Source of the DNA: Solwaraspora sp. WMMD792
GTDB taxonomy: Bacteria; Actinomycetota; Actinomycetes; Mycobacteriales; Micromonosporaceae
Length of the DNA stretch: 64,000 nucleotides
Direction: 5' to 3'
Assembly (NCBI RefSeq): GCF_029626105.1
Contig: NZ_JARUBH010000009.1
Coordinates: forward strand, 6,014,001-6,078,000
Each line of letters begins with the position of its first letter. Within the stretch, counting starts at the first letter, position 1. The notes below the pieces were generated by a model. That model was not told the DNA's origin, did no database searches, and was given only the letters and a program-made list of their open reading frames with translations. Position numbers and translations under genes: made by a program. This document shows positions 1 to 7,379 of this stretch, in pieces.

Positions 1-1
1 G

Positions 2-214
2 CGGTTCCTGACCGTGATGACCCTGCTGGTCCTCGGGTACGGGCTGGTCAACCCGGACTACATGGCGCCGTACGGCACGCCGACCGGCCAACTGGTGATG
101 GTCTCGCTGGGCGGCCTGTTCGTCGCGCTGCTCGTCTGGGTGCGGCAGATGAGCATCCCGCCCCGACCGGCCCGGTTCCTCGCCGCCCCGGACCCGGACG
201 AGGTGCTGTCATGA
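2..214 (+). CDS. TadB-like type II secretion F-domain protein, 3' end only
   Basis: Only the last ~70 codons are in the window; the start lies upstream. The readable part is a hydrophobic, membrane-spanning C-terminus that ends 'DEVLS'. The next gene is a full TadC-like T2SSF protein that begins inside this stop codon (ATGA overlap). In Tad/Flp pilus operons tadB directly precedes tadC, and both encode inner-membrane platform proteins for pilus assembly. The TadB call rests mainly on this context, because the diagnostic T2SSF core is out of view. Confidence 0.7.
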   Translation, partial: RFLTVMTLLVLGYGLVNPDYMAPYGTPTGQLVMVSLGGLFVALLVWVRQMSIPPRPARFLAAPDPDEVLS

Positions 215-1080
215 TCCTCAACTGGCAGTTGACCGTCGCGGTGGTCAGTGGAGCGCTGGTCGGCCTCGGGGTCTTCCTGCTGCTGCGGGAGACCAGCCCG
301 GCCACGCCGGCGCTCGGGCCGGCGCTGCGCCGGCTGCACCACACCCAGGGCCGGCCGGGTGTGGTCGCCGTAGACAGCGATCTGGCCTGGCTGACCGGCG
401 TGGTCCGGTGGCTGCGGCCACCGCACAAGGAACTCGCCCTGCTCGGCCGGACCCCGGAGCAGTACGCCCTGTCGCTGCTGTTGTCGGCGTTGATCGGGCT
501 GGTCGCGCCGCCGGTGCTGGGCATGGCGCTTGGCGTGGTCGGCATCGACCTGCCGGTCGCCGTACCAGTGGCCGCCGGCCTGGTGCTGGCGGCGGCGGCC
601 GCGCTGATCGCCCACCAGGACGTGGTCAGCAAGGCCCGGCAGGCCCGGCGGGAGTTCAGCCGGGCGGTCTGCACCTATCTGGACCTCGTCGCATTGCAGC
701 TGTCCGCGGCGCACGGGCCGGTACAGGCGTTGGAGCGGGCGGCGAAGGTGTGTGACGGGTGGGTCTTCGAACGGATCCGGGAGGCGCTGCGGCTGGCCCA
801 GCTGCAGATGCATTCGCCCTGGGACGAGTTGCGGGACCTGTCTGACCAGATCGGCGTGCCGGAACTCGGTGACGTCGGATCGATCATGCAGTCGTCGGGC
901 ACCGAAGGTGCCCAGGTGCACGAGACGTTGCGTAGCCGCGCCGACTCGTTGCGCGACCAGATCAGGACCGACAACCTGGCTCGGGCGGAGGCGGTCACCG
1001 GCCGGCTCGACATCCCGGGAGCGTTCCTGGTTTTCGTCCTGATCGGCTTCGTCCTATATCCCTTCCTGGCCCGGATCTGA
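211..1080 (+). CDS. TadC-like type II secretion system F family membrane protein
   Basis: This 289-residue protein has a hydrophobic helix at the N-terminus (about 5-25), a pair of long helices around 85-135, a cytoplasmic T2SSF-type helical domain with the 'REFSRAVCTYLDLVALQLSAA' region (about 148-168), and a last helix at the C-terminus. This is the usual TadC layout and size. The ATG overlaps the stop of the preceding TadB-like gene, so the two are translationally coupled. It should form the inner-membrane platform for the Tad/Flp pilus, whose pilin-like genes follow. Confidence 0.85.
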   Translation: MILNWQLTVAVVSGALVGLGVFLLLRETSPATPALGPALRRLHHTQGRPGVVAVDSDLAWLTGVVRWLRPPHKELALLGRTPEQYALSLLLSALIGLVAPPVLGMALGVVGIDLPVAVPVAAGLVLAAAAALIAHQDVVSKARQARREFSRAVCTYLDLVALQLSAAHGPVQALERAAKVCDGWVFERIREALRLAQLQMHSPWDELRDLSDQIGVPELGDVGSIMQSSGTEGAQVHETLRSRADSLRDQIRTDNLARAEAVTGRLDIPGAFLVFVLIGFVLYPFLARI

Positions 1081-1137
1081 CCGCCCGGATATGACCGCCC
1101 GGCGGCCGCCGGGCAGACCCCCGAAAGGACACTCACC

Positions 1138-1380
1138 ATGCAGATATTCACCCGCCTCTACCTCGCGGTGGCCGACCGGATCGGCGAGCTGCGCGGCGCC
1201 GCCGAACGGGACCGGGGCGACAGCCCGGTCCCCACCGCGGTGATCATCGTCGGGCTGGCGCTCGTCGCGATCGCCGTCCTCGCCTGGGCGTCGAACCTGG
1301 CGTTCGACTTCATGAACGCCAACCCGGACCCGTCGAGCGACCTGCCGGACTCGGGCAACTTCCCGGGCGGCGGCGATTGA
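1138..1380 (+). CDS. Flp/Tad pilin-like small membrane protein
   Basis: This is an 80-residue protein with a charged N-terminal 30 residues, a single hydrophobic helix (about 33-53, 'VIIVGLALVAIAVLAWA') and a short acidic, Gly/Pro-rich tail. A good ribosome site (AAAGGA) lies about 10 bases before the ATG. Size, single helix and position between tadC and TadE-like genes suggest a structural pilin or a minor TadE-type pseudopilin. A canonical Flp cleavage motif (G before E/F-x4-E-Y) is not obvious, so the exact role is inferred. Confidence 0.65.
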   Translation: MQIFTRLYLAVADRIGELRGAAERDRGDSPVPTAVIIVGLALVAIAVLAWASNLAFDFMNANPDPSSDLPDSGNFPGGGD

Positions 1381-1388
1381 TCGGCGAC

Positions 1389-1898
1389 ATGTGCCGTCAC
1401 TTCGCCGGCCGGGCGGGCCGGACCATCCCCACCCCGGTGGCCCGGCCCGCCCCCACCCCGGTGGCCCGGCCCGCTCCCACCCCGGTGGCCCGGCCTGCCC
1501 GGGACCGGGGCGCGGCGCCGGTCGAGTTGGCGATCCTGCTGCCGGCGATCCTGCTGCTGCTGTTCGCCTCGATCCAGGTCGCCGCGCTGTTCCTGGCCCG
1601 TACCGTGGCGTTGAGCGCCGCCCAGCAGGCGGTCACCGCCGAACGCGGCTACGACGCGTTGGGCAGCGGCAACGCCGACACCGGGGTGGGTGCGCAACGC
1701 GCCGCCGCGTTCCTCGCCGACGCCGGCGACTGGCTCGACCCGGACCCGCTGCCGGAGCCGTCGGTCGGCCCGGACGGGCGGTACGTGTCGTACACCGTCA
1801 GCGGCAAGGCGCTGTCCCTGATACCGGGTGTGACTTTCACCGTCAGCGAGACCGCCAACGGCGAGATCGAGCGGTTCGAGCAGGTCGCGGGAGGCTGA
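1389..1898 (+). CDS. TadE-like pilus assembly protein with PTPVARPA repeats
   Basis: The product of about 169 residues has a short N-terminal segment with three PTPVARPA repeats, then 'RDRGAAPVELAILLPAILLLL', which is the typical TadE start (basic stretch, Gly-Ala-x-x-(V/A)-E before one hydrophobic helix), followed by an extracytoplasmic domain. TadE proteins are minor pseudopilins processed by the TadV-type prepilin peptidase. A TTG 12 bases upstream, overlapping the previous stop, is an alternative start; ATG was preferred. The repeat segment is unusual and may vary in copy number. Confidence 0.8.
   Translation: MCRHFAGRAGRTIPTPVARPAPTPVARPAPTPVARPARDRGAAPVELAILLPAILLLLFASIQVAALFLARTVALSAAQQAVTAERGYDALGSGNADTGVGAQRAAAFLADAGDWLDPDPLPEPSVGPDGRYVSYTVSGKALSLIPGVTFTVSETANGEIERFEQVAGG
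1427..1498 (+). repeat. 24-bp in-frame tandem repeat, three copies
   Basis: Three adjacent 24-bp units of the form CCCCACCCCGGTGGCCCGGC plus four bases each encode Pro-Thr-Pro-Val-Ala-Arg-Pro-Ala inside the TadE-like gene. The first two units are identical and the third differs at two positions. Because the unit is a multiple of three, copy-number change would keep the reading frame. Confidence 0.95.
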
Positions 1899-1900
1899 TC

Positions 1901-2386
1901 GTGCGGCGACGCCATGCGGGCTGCGGCCGGGGCCGTGACCAGGGCCGCGACCGGGGCTCCGTCTCGGTGGAGGTGGCCATCCTCACCCCGGCGTTCCTGC
2001 TGCTCGTCGTCGTCGCCTGGGTGACCGGGCGGACCGTGCTGGCCCGCAACGCCCTGGACGCGGCGGCGCATGACGCCGCCCGCGCCGCGTCCATCTCCCG
2101 GTCGGTGACCGAGGCGCAGACCAACGCCGAGTACGCCGCGCAGCAGCGCCTCGACTGGGAGGGCATCGCCTGCGCCGGGGAGCCGGCCGCCGACTTCGCC
2201 CCGAACGGGGTGGACACCCTGACCAAGGCGTTCGCCACCGCGCCCGGCAGCACCACCGCGCTGATCCACGTCCGGGTCAGCTGCACGGTCCAGTTCGGCG
2301 ACCTGGGGCTGCCCTGGGTGGCGCAGGACCGGCTGCTCAGCGCCGACTTCCGTTCCCCGCTGGACCGCTACCGGGGGCGGGGATGA
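1901..2386 (+). CDS. second TadE-like pilus assembly protein
   Basis: The GTG start lies two bases after the stop of the upstream TadE gene. The product (161 residues) has an Arg-rich N-terminus, then 'DRGSVSVEVAILTPAFLLL', the TadE signature with its conserved Glu at the start of the single membrane helix (about 27-45), and an Ala-rich extracytoplasmic part with two Cys residues ('GIACAGE' and 'VSCTVQ') that could form a disulfide. It belongs to the same operon as its neighbours. TadE-family membership is clear; its specific role among the paralogues is not. Confidence 0.8.
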   Translation: MRRRHAGCGRGRDQGRDRGSVSVEVAILTPAFLLLVVVAWVTGRTVLARNALDAAAHDAARAASISRSVTEAQTNAEYAAQQRLDWEGIACAGEPAADFAPNGVDTLTKAFATAPGSTTALIHVRVSCTVQFGDLGLPWVAQDRLLSADFRSPLDRYRGRG

Positions 2387-2853
2387 GCCGCGAGCGGCCG
2401 GGCGTCAACCGCCAGCAGCTTGGTGGAACCCGCGACGTGTCCGGTCACCGCGACGCGGGGCGGGTCAGTGTCTTCCTCGCCGTGGCCTTCCTGGCCGTGG
2501 CCACCGTCCTGGGGATCACCGTGGACGCCGCCGGCAAGTACCGCACCAAGCAACGGGCGGACAACCTGGCCGCTGAGGCGGCCCGCACCGGCGGGCAGCA
2601 GATCGACATCGGTCTGGCGGTCAGCGGGGAGGGCCAGTTCATCGACGTCCCGGCGGCCACCGTCGCGGTCGACCACTACTTCGACGACATGCCCGGGGTG
2701 ACCGGGTACACGGTCGAGGTCGCCCCGGATCAGCAGCAGCTGACGGTGACCGTCGACATGACCTACGAGACCACCATGCTCAGCCTCTTCGGTTTCCCGC
2801 CGGGGATCCCGGTGACCGGGCAGGCCACCGCCGTGCTCCGGACCGACCCGTGA
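2383..2853 (+). CDS. TadE/TadG-like pilus-associated membrane protein
   Basis: The ATG overlaps the stop of the upstream TadE-like gene. The 156-residue product has a basic, polar N-terminus, a hydrophobic helix ('VSVFLAVAFLAVATVLGIT', about 29-47), then a soluble domain with 'GKYRTKQRADNLAAEAART', a pattern typical of the TadG-like 'putative Flp pilus-assembly' N-terminal domain in which the helix is followed by an Arg/Ala-rich amphipathic segment. The short length means it lacks the large von Willebrand-type C-terminal domain of full TadG. Confidence 0.75.
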   Translation: MSRERPGVNRQQLGGTRDVSGHRDAGRVSVFLAVAFLAVATVLGITVDAAGKYRTKQRADNLAAEAARTGGQQIDIGLAVSGEGQFIDVPAATVAVDHYFDDMPGVTGYTVEVAPDQQQLTVTVDMTYETTMLSLFGFPPGIPVTGQATAVLRTDP

Positions 2854-2885
2854 CGGGAAGCCGACCCCTCGAGAGGAGCGGCACC

Positions 2886-4085
2886 ATGCGCGCGACCCGC
2901 GTTTCCCCCGTCCGGCGGCTCGGGCAGGTCCTCACCGGCCTGGGTGCGCTGACCGTCCTGTTGATCCTGCTCGCCGGCGCACCGGTCGCGCTGATCGCGT
3001 TCGCCGGCAACCCGCTGCCCGACCACCTGCCCAGCGTCGACGAGATCGGCACCGCGCTGACCAGCCGCGACGACGGGCAGCTCTTCATCCGGGTGTTGGC
3101 GGTGGTCGGCTGGCTGGGCTGGGCGACGTTTCTGCTGTCGGTGCTGGTGGAGGTGCCGGCCCGACTGCTGCGCCGGCCGGCCCCGAAACTGCCCGGCATG
3201 GGCCGTCAGCAGCGGGTCGCCGCCGCGCTGGTCGGAGCGATCTCGCTGATCCTGGTAGCCGGTCCGGCGGCGGCGTACGCCGCACCGGGGCCGGTCGAGG
3301 CGACCTCGGCGGCGGTGGTGGGCACCGGGTTCGGCAGCGCCCCTGAGCTTGCCGCGCCCGCCGGCCAGCAGGCGACGCCGAACCAGCTCGTCGGTGCCTC
3401 CGGGCGGTCCGCCGCGGCGGCACCGGCCGCCGCAGGCTCGCCGGCCCCGCTGGTCTCGCCGGCGGCGTTGCACACGCTCGCGTCGGCACCCACCGGCCCG
3501 GAGAGCGGCGACACAGCACCGACCGATCAGCCGGACGAGGCGGCGGAGCCGGCCGTGTACCGGGTCGCCAAGGGTGACTACCTCGGCCACATCGCCGACC
3601 GCTATCTCGGCGGGTTCAGTGACTACCAGGAGCTGGCCGACCTCAACGAGATCAGCGACCCGGACCGGATCCGGGCCGGACAGCTGCTGCGGTTGCCTGC
3701 CGAGGCGACGGACACCGGTGTACGGCCGCACGCCACCGGCACGGTCGTCACCCCGGCGGTGACGCCCACCCCGTCGCAGCCCACCCCGTCGCAGCCGACG
3801 CCGGAGCAGCCGGCGGCCCCGCAGACCCCGCCGCCCGTCGACGTACCGTCGGACGCCGACCGCCCCGCCTGGCAGGTGGACAACGAGGCGACCGGCAACC
3901 TCGGCGGCGGCGTCTCCGCCGGCCGCTCCGGCCCCGAGCAGAACCTGAACCGTCCGCTCGCGGTGACCGCGGTGATCACCGCGGCGAGCATCGTCGGCGC
4001 GCAGATCGGCACCATGCTCGGGCTGAAGCGGCGTACCGCCGGAACGTCCGGCGAGACCGGCCGGCACCGCCGCGACCGGGGCTGA
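2886..4085 (+). CDS. LysM-domain membrane protein
   Basis: A strong ribosome site (GAGAGGAG) precedes the ATG; an in-frame GTG 36 bases upstream is less likely. The 399-residue product has three N-terminal hydrophobic segments (about 14-40, 63-85 and 107-130), an Ala/Pro/Thr-rich linker, a LysM domain at about 225-272 ('YRVAKGDYLGHIADRYLGG'), a Pro/Thr/Gln-rich spacer and a last membrane helix near the C-terminus. LysM binds peptidoglycan N-acetylglucosamine. Position directly after the pilus genes suggests that it anchors or guides the Tad apparatus in the cell wall; that role is inferred. Confidence 0.85.
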   Translation: MRATRVSPVRRLGQVLTGLGALTVLLILLAGAPVALIAFAGNPLPDHLPSVDEIGTALTSRDDGQLFIRVLAVVGWLGWATFLLSVLVEVPARLLRRPAPKLPGMGRQQRVAAALVGAISLILVAGPAAAYAAPGPVEATSAAVVGTGFGSAPELAAPAGQQATPNQLVGASGRSAAAAPAAAGSPAPLVSPAALHTLASAPTGPESGDTAPTDQPDEAAEPAVYRVAKGDYLGHIADRYLGGFSDYQELADLNEISDPDRIRAGQLLRLPAEATDTGVRPHATGTVVTPAVTPTPSQPTPSQPTPEQPAAPQTPPPVDVPSDADRPAWQVDNEATGNLGGGVSAGRSGPEQNLNRPLAVTAVITAASIVGAQIGTMLGLKRRTAGTSGETGRHRRDRG

Positions 4086-4127
4086 CCTGAGCCGGCACCG
4101 CCGCGACCGCGCCTGCGGCCCGGCTGC

Positions 4128-5744
4128 TCAGCCGCCGCCCGGCCGGAGCTGCCGCTTGTCCGGCTTGCCGCTCGGCCCGACCGGCACCACGTCGATGAAG
4201 GTGACGGTACGGGGCCGGCTGGCCTGGCCGAGCCGGTCGGCCACCAGCTCGCCCAACTCCGCTGGGTCCGGCCGCTCGGCGGTAGCTGGTACGACGAACG
4301 CGTGCACGGCCTCCCCGCTGTGCTCGTCGGGCATTCCGACGACGTATGCCTCGGCCACGCCGGGATGACCGGCCAGGACCCGTTCGATCGGGCCGGCGTA
4401 CTGGATGTTGGCGTCGACGATGATCACGTCACGGATCCGGCCGAGCAGGTACAGGTAGCCGTCGGCGTCGAAGCGGGCGAGATCGCGGGTCCGCACCCAG
4501 CCGTCGACGAACACGGCCGCCGTCTCGGCCGGGTCGGCCCAGTAGCCGGCGGCCTGGCCCGGGGTACGGACGAACAGTTCGCCGGTGCCGCCTGCCGGGA
4601 CCTGGTTGCCGGCGTCGTCGCGGATCTGTGTGTCGACCGGGTCGGGCGGCCGGCCGACGCTGGCCAGCCGGGCCGGCACCGCAGTCATCTCGGCGGGGGT
4701 CAGCATGGCGATCAGGCCGGCCTCGGTCTGGCCGTACCCGTGGTAGACGACCGGCCCCAGCACCGACACAGCCTGGGCCAACCGGCCGGGTTCCAACGGG
4801 GAACCGGAGACCAGCAGGGCGCGCAACGAACCCAGGTCGACCGGACCGGTCCGCTGGCCGGCAACCAGCTGATGCAGCCGGGGCACGGTGATCACGCTGG
4901 CGGTCGCCCGCAGCCGGGCGATCGCGTGAGGCAGGAACGGTTCCGGGCCGCCGGTGGGTTCGGCGATCACGGCAGTGCCGCCGGCGGCCAGGGTCAGCAC
5001 CGTGTACTCCATCATCACCTGGCTGCTCAGCGATCCGAAGACCAGGAAGCGGTCCAGCCTGGCGGCCAGGTCGCGGACGGCTGCCGGCCACCGGTCGGGA
5101 CGCGCCGCCCAGCCCGCACCGAGCGCGGCGTACGTCTGGAGGCAGCCCTTCGGGTTGCCGGTGCTGCCGCTGGTGTAGATGATCCGCCCGCCGTCCCCCG
5201 GACGGCCGGCGCAGTCCAGCGCGGCCGCTGACGGCGGTCCGGCGAGCAGGTCGCGAACCCCGGTCGAGCCGGCGGATCCGCCCAACGGGCCGACGGCGTG
5301 CAGGTCGAGTCCGTCGGCTGCGACCCGTAGCCCGTCGGTCGCCGTGGACCGGTCGACCACCACCGCCCGGTTGGCCGGCACCGTGCCGCCACCGGTGAGG
5401 ACGTGGCGCAACTGCCCCGGTGTCAGCCCAGGTCGCACCCCGGCGACCCGGGCGCCGACCACCTGAGCGGCGATCATGGCGGCGAACGCCTCCGGCGAGA
5501 CGCCGAGCGCCATCGCCACCCCGTCACCCGGCCCGATCCCCGCCGCGCGCAGACCGGTGCTGATCCGCCCGACGGCGTCCAGGAGTTCGGCCCCGGTGAC
5601 GGCGCGCGCACCATGCTCGAACACCGTCCGGTCGGCGGCAGCCGCCAGTAGGTCCAGGATCGGCTGCGGGTACACCGGGGCCGGCCCGGCCGGACCAGGC
5701 AGCTCGGCCGGACCGGGCAGCTCGGCCGGCTCAACTGCCGACAT
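4128..5744 (-). CDS. ANL-superfamily acyl/aryl-CoA ligase (AMP-binding)
   Basis: This 538-residue adenylating enzyme has the P-loop YTSGSTGNPKG at 190-200, the A5 motif YGQTEAG at 337-343, RTRDLARFD at 418-426, the hinge GRIRDVII at 435-442 and the A10 lysine in PSGKPDK (Lys527). It should activate a carboxylate as acyl-AMP and then transfer it to CoA. The substrate cannot be read; the neighbouring ammonia-lyase makes a cinnamate/coumarate-type acid a reasonable guess. The first 25 residues carry a duplicated AELPGP motif. It overlaps the upstream FAD oxidoreductase gene by 14 bases, so the two form one operon. Confidence 0.85.
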   Translation of the reverse strand: MSAVEPAELPGPAELPGPAGPAPVYPQPILDLLAAAADRTVFEHGARAVTGAELLDAVGRISTGLRAAGIGPGDGVAMALGVSPEAFAAMIAAQVVGARVAGVRPGLTPGQLRHVLTGGGTVPANRAVVVDRSTATDGLRVAADGLDLHAVGPLGGSAGSTGVRDLLAGPPSAAALDCAGRPGDGGRIIYTSGSTGNPKGCLQTYAALGAGWAARPDRWPAAVRDLAARLDRFLVFGSLSSQVMMEYTVLTLAAGGTAVIAEPTGGPEPFLPHAIARLRATASVITVPRLHQLVAGQRTGPVDLGSLRALLVSGSPLEPGRLAQAVSVLGPVVYHGYGQTEAGLIAMLTPAEMTAVPARLASVGRPPDPVDTQIRDDAGNQVPAGGTGELFVRTPGQAAGYWADPAETAAVFVDGWVRTRDLARFDADGYLYLLGRIRDVIIVDANIQYAGPIERVLAGHPGVAEAYVVGMPDEHSGEAVHAFVVPATAERPDPAELGELVADRLGQASRPRTVTFIDVVPVGPSGKPDKRQLRPGGG

Positions 5745-7290
5745 CGGTGAGGCACTCCTTCACGAACACGGCCAGCGGCTGTTGATGCACGCTCGCCAGG
5801 TCCCACTCGTTCTCCAGATTCTCGGCGAGGTGGTGCACCGCGCGTACCTGGCCGCCGCTGTGGAACCGCACCACCGGGTGCAGGTAGGTGGCGTCGTGGG
5901 CGGCGGCGGCGTCGTTTTCCGCGACCCGGGGCACCGACACGTCGAACGGGTCGACCGAGTCGTGGTTCGCCCCGTACTCCAGGGTGACGGCGAAGGCAGG
6001 CAGGCTGGCACCGAGCCCACCGTCGGCCAGGTACGCCAGCGGCACCTCCTCGTGGTGGTACGCCGAGCCGTCCGGTCCGACGGTTACCACGTCGGCGAGC
6101 ACGCCGAACTGCTGCCACAGCGCCGACGACCGGTTGACCCGGGCGACGAGTGCGTCGGTGATTGCCTCCGGGGTGGCGTCGAGTTTGGTGGTCGGCCAGC
6201 CGGTGCCGTGGTACCGGGCGCCGAGGATGCGGTACAACGCCCGTACCCCGTACCGGAAGCCGTGGATGAATCCGCTGGTCGACGTCTTGAAGTCGCGTTG
6301 CTGGGTGAGCGTGCCGGTGAAGTACAGGTCGGGCACGGTGGTCGACTCGAAGGCGGACGTCTGCTCGGGGAACCGGTCGTTGATGACCAGCCGGGGCCGG
6401 CACGTGTCGTCGAAGATGCCGGCGTCGAACCGGAACCCGGTGCAGGCGATCACCCGGTCGTACCGGATCTCCCGGATGGCTTCGACCGTCCGGGCGTAGC
6501 GGAACCGGACCAGGTAGCGGCCGTCGGCGTCGCGGGTGATGCGCTCGATCGTGCCGTCGAGCACCGCGTTCTGCGACTTCAGCTGGTAACTGTCGAGGAA
6601 GTTGTTGTTGACCGCCCGCAGGTGGCCGACGTAATGCGTCTGCCAGGCGAACCGGACGGAGCGGGGACCGGCGACGTGGATGACGGCCGCCGTTTCCATC
6701 AGCGCGTCGGCGGTCTCGAATCCGGAGTTGCCCTTACCGATGATCATGACGCGCTGGCCGGTGAAGTCGGTCGGGTCGACGCTGACGGTGTCGTAACGTT
6801 CTGCCGTCTCGATGCCGGGGATCGGCGGGACGTACAGCTGCGACACTCCGGTCGCGACGATCACCCGGCGGGCGTGCCAGGTCCGGCCGTGTTCGTCGAG
6901 TACGGCGAACCCGTCGCCGTCGCGACCGATCCGCATCACCCGGGTCTGGTACTCGACCCGTACCCCGGTGGCGCTGGCGAAGTCGGCCAGGTAGCGGACC
7001 AGGTCGTCGGCTGCCGGGAAGTACCGCTTGCTGTACCGGGTGAACAGCAGCTCCGGATCGTCGCTGAGCAGCGAGTTCCAGTCCATCCGCAGCCGAAGTT
7101 CGGCGTCGTCGTAGCCGGTGTGCACCTTGTTGATGGAGATCAGTTGCCGGTGCCGGGGATAGCGGGTGAAGAACGTGCCGGGGGCGGCCCCGGCCTCGAG
7201 GACCGCGTAGTCGTGGCCGTCGCGGTGCATCAGGGCGGCGAGCTGAAGTCCCGCGGGCCCGGCACCGATGATCAGATAGTCGTGTGCCAT
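5731..7290 (-). CDS. FAD-dependent oxidoreductase, FOXRED2-like (copy 1)
   Basis: The product has 519 residues. GAGPAG at 9-14 binds FAD and GKGNSG at 185-190 is a second dinucleotide site for NAD(P)H. The segment 'YPRHRQLISINKVHTG' (44-59) and 'WNSLLSD' (71-77) recall the eukaryotic FOXRED2/ERFAD family and its bacterial relatives more than classical FMOs; the FMO/BVMO fingerprint FxGxxxHxxxW is not seen before the second Gly motif. A close relative lies 1.7 kb away on the other strand. It is the first gene of a minus-strand pair with the ligase and diverges from the ammonia-lyase. The substrate is unknown; an N- or C-oxidation of an aromatic intermediate is a guess. Confidence 0.8.
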   Translation of the reverse strand: MAHDYLIIGAGPAGLQLAALMHRDGHDYAVLEAGAAPGTFFTRYPRHRQLISINKVHTGYDDAELRLRMDWNSLLSDDPELLFTRYSKRYFPAADDLVRYLADFASATGVRVEYQTRVMRIGRDGDGFAVLDEHGRTWHARRVIVATGVSQLYVPPIPGIETAERYDTVSVDPTDFTGQRVMIIGKGNSGFETADALMETAAVIHVAGPRSVRFAWQTHYVGHLRAVNNNFLDSYQLKSQNAVLDGTIERITRDADGRYLVRFRYARTVEAIREIRYDRVIACTGFRFDAGIFDDTCRPRLVINDRFPEQTSAFESTTVPDLYFTGTLTQQRDFKTSTSGFIHGFRYGVRALYRILGARYHGTGWPTTKLDATPEAITDALVARVNRSSALWQQFGVLADVVTVGPDGSAYHHEEVPLAYLADGGLGASLPAFAVTLEYGANHDSVDPFDVSVPRVAENDAAAAHDATYLHPVVRFHSGGQVRAVHHLAENLENEWDLASVHQQPLAVFVKECLTDVGS

Positions 7291-7379
7291 GGCGCGACGC
7301 TAGCGGTGGGTATTCAGAGATTCATCAGACCCGATGGGCTGGGTCCGGGGTGGTCGGGCTGAGAGTGTTCTGAGATTCC
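7291..7379. promoter_or_regulatory. divergent promoter region with two TTCwGAGATTCm boxes
   Basis: This 89-bp gap separates the divergent FAD oxidoreductase and ammonia-lyase genes. Two near-identical 12-mers read in the same direction, TTCAGAGATTCA at 7313-7324 and TTCTGAGATTCC at 7368-7379. Direct repeats are the usual operator form for OmpR-family regulators, and one is encoded at the end of this gene run. The second box abuts the GTG at 7380, so either that transcript is leaderless or the true start is the GTG at 7398. The assignment is inferred. Confidence 0.4.

Noticed and set aside
1427-1498. Tandem units considered as a CRISPR-like array
   Set aside because: The units are directly adjacent with no spacers and are in frame within a TadE-like gene; no cas genes are in the window.
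5476-7362. A 628-codon plus-strand frame opposite the first FAD oxidoreductase
   Set aside because: It is antisense to a gene with clear motifs, has His/Asp/Gly-biased composition typical of complement frames in high-GC DNA, and matches no family pattern.
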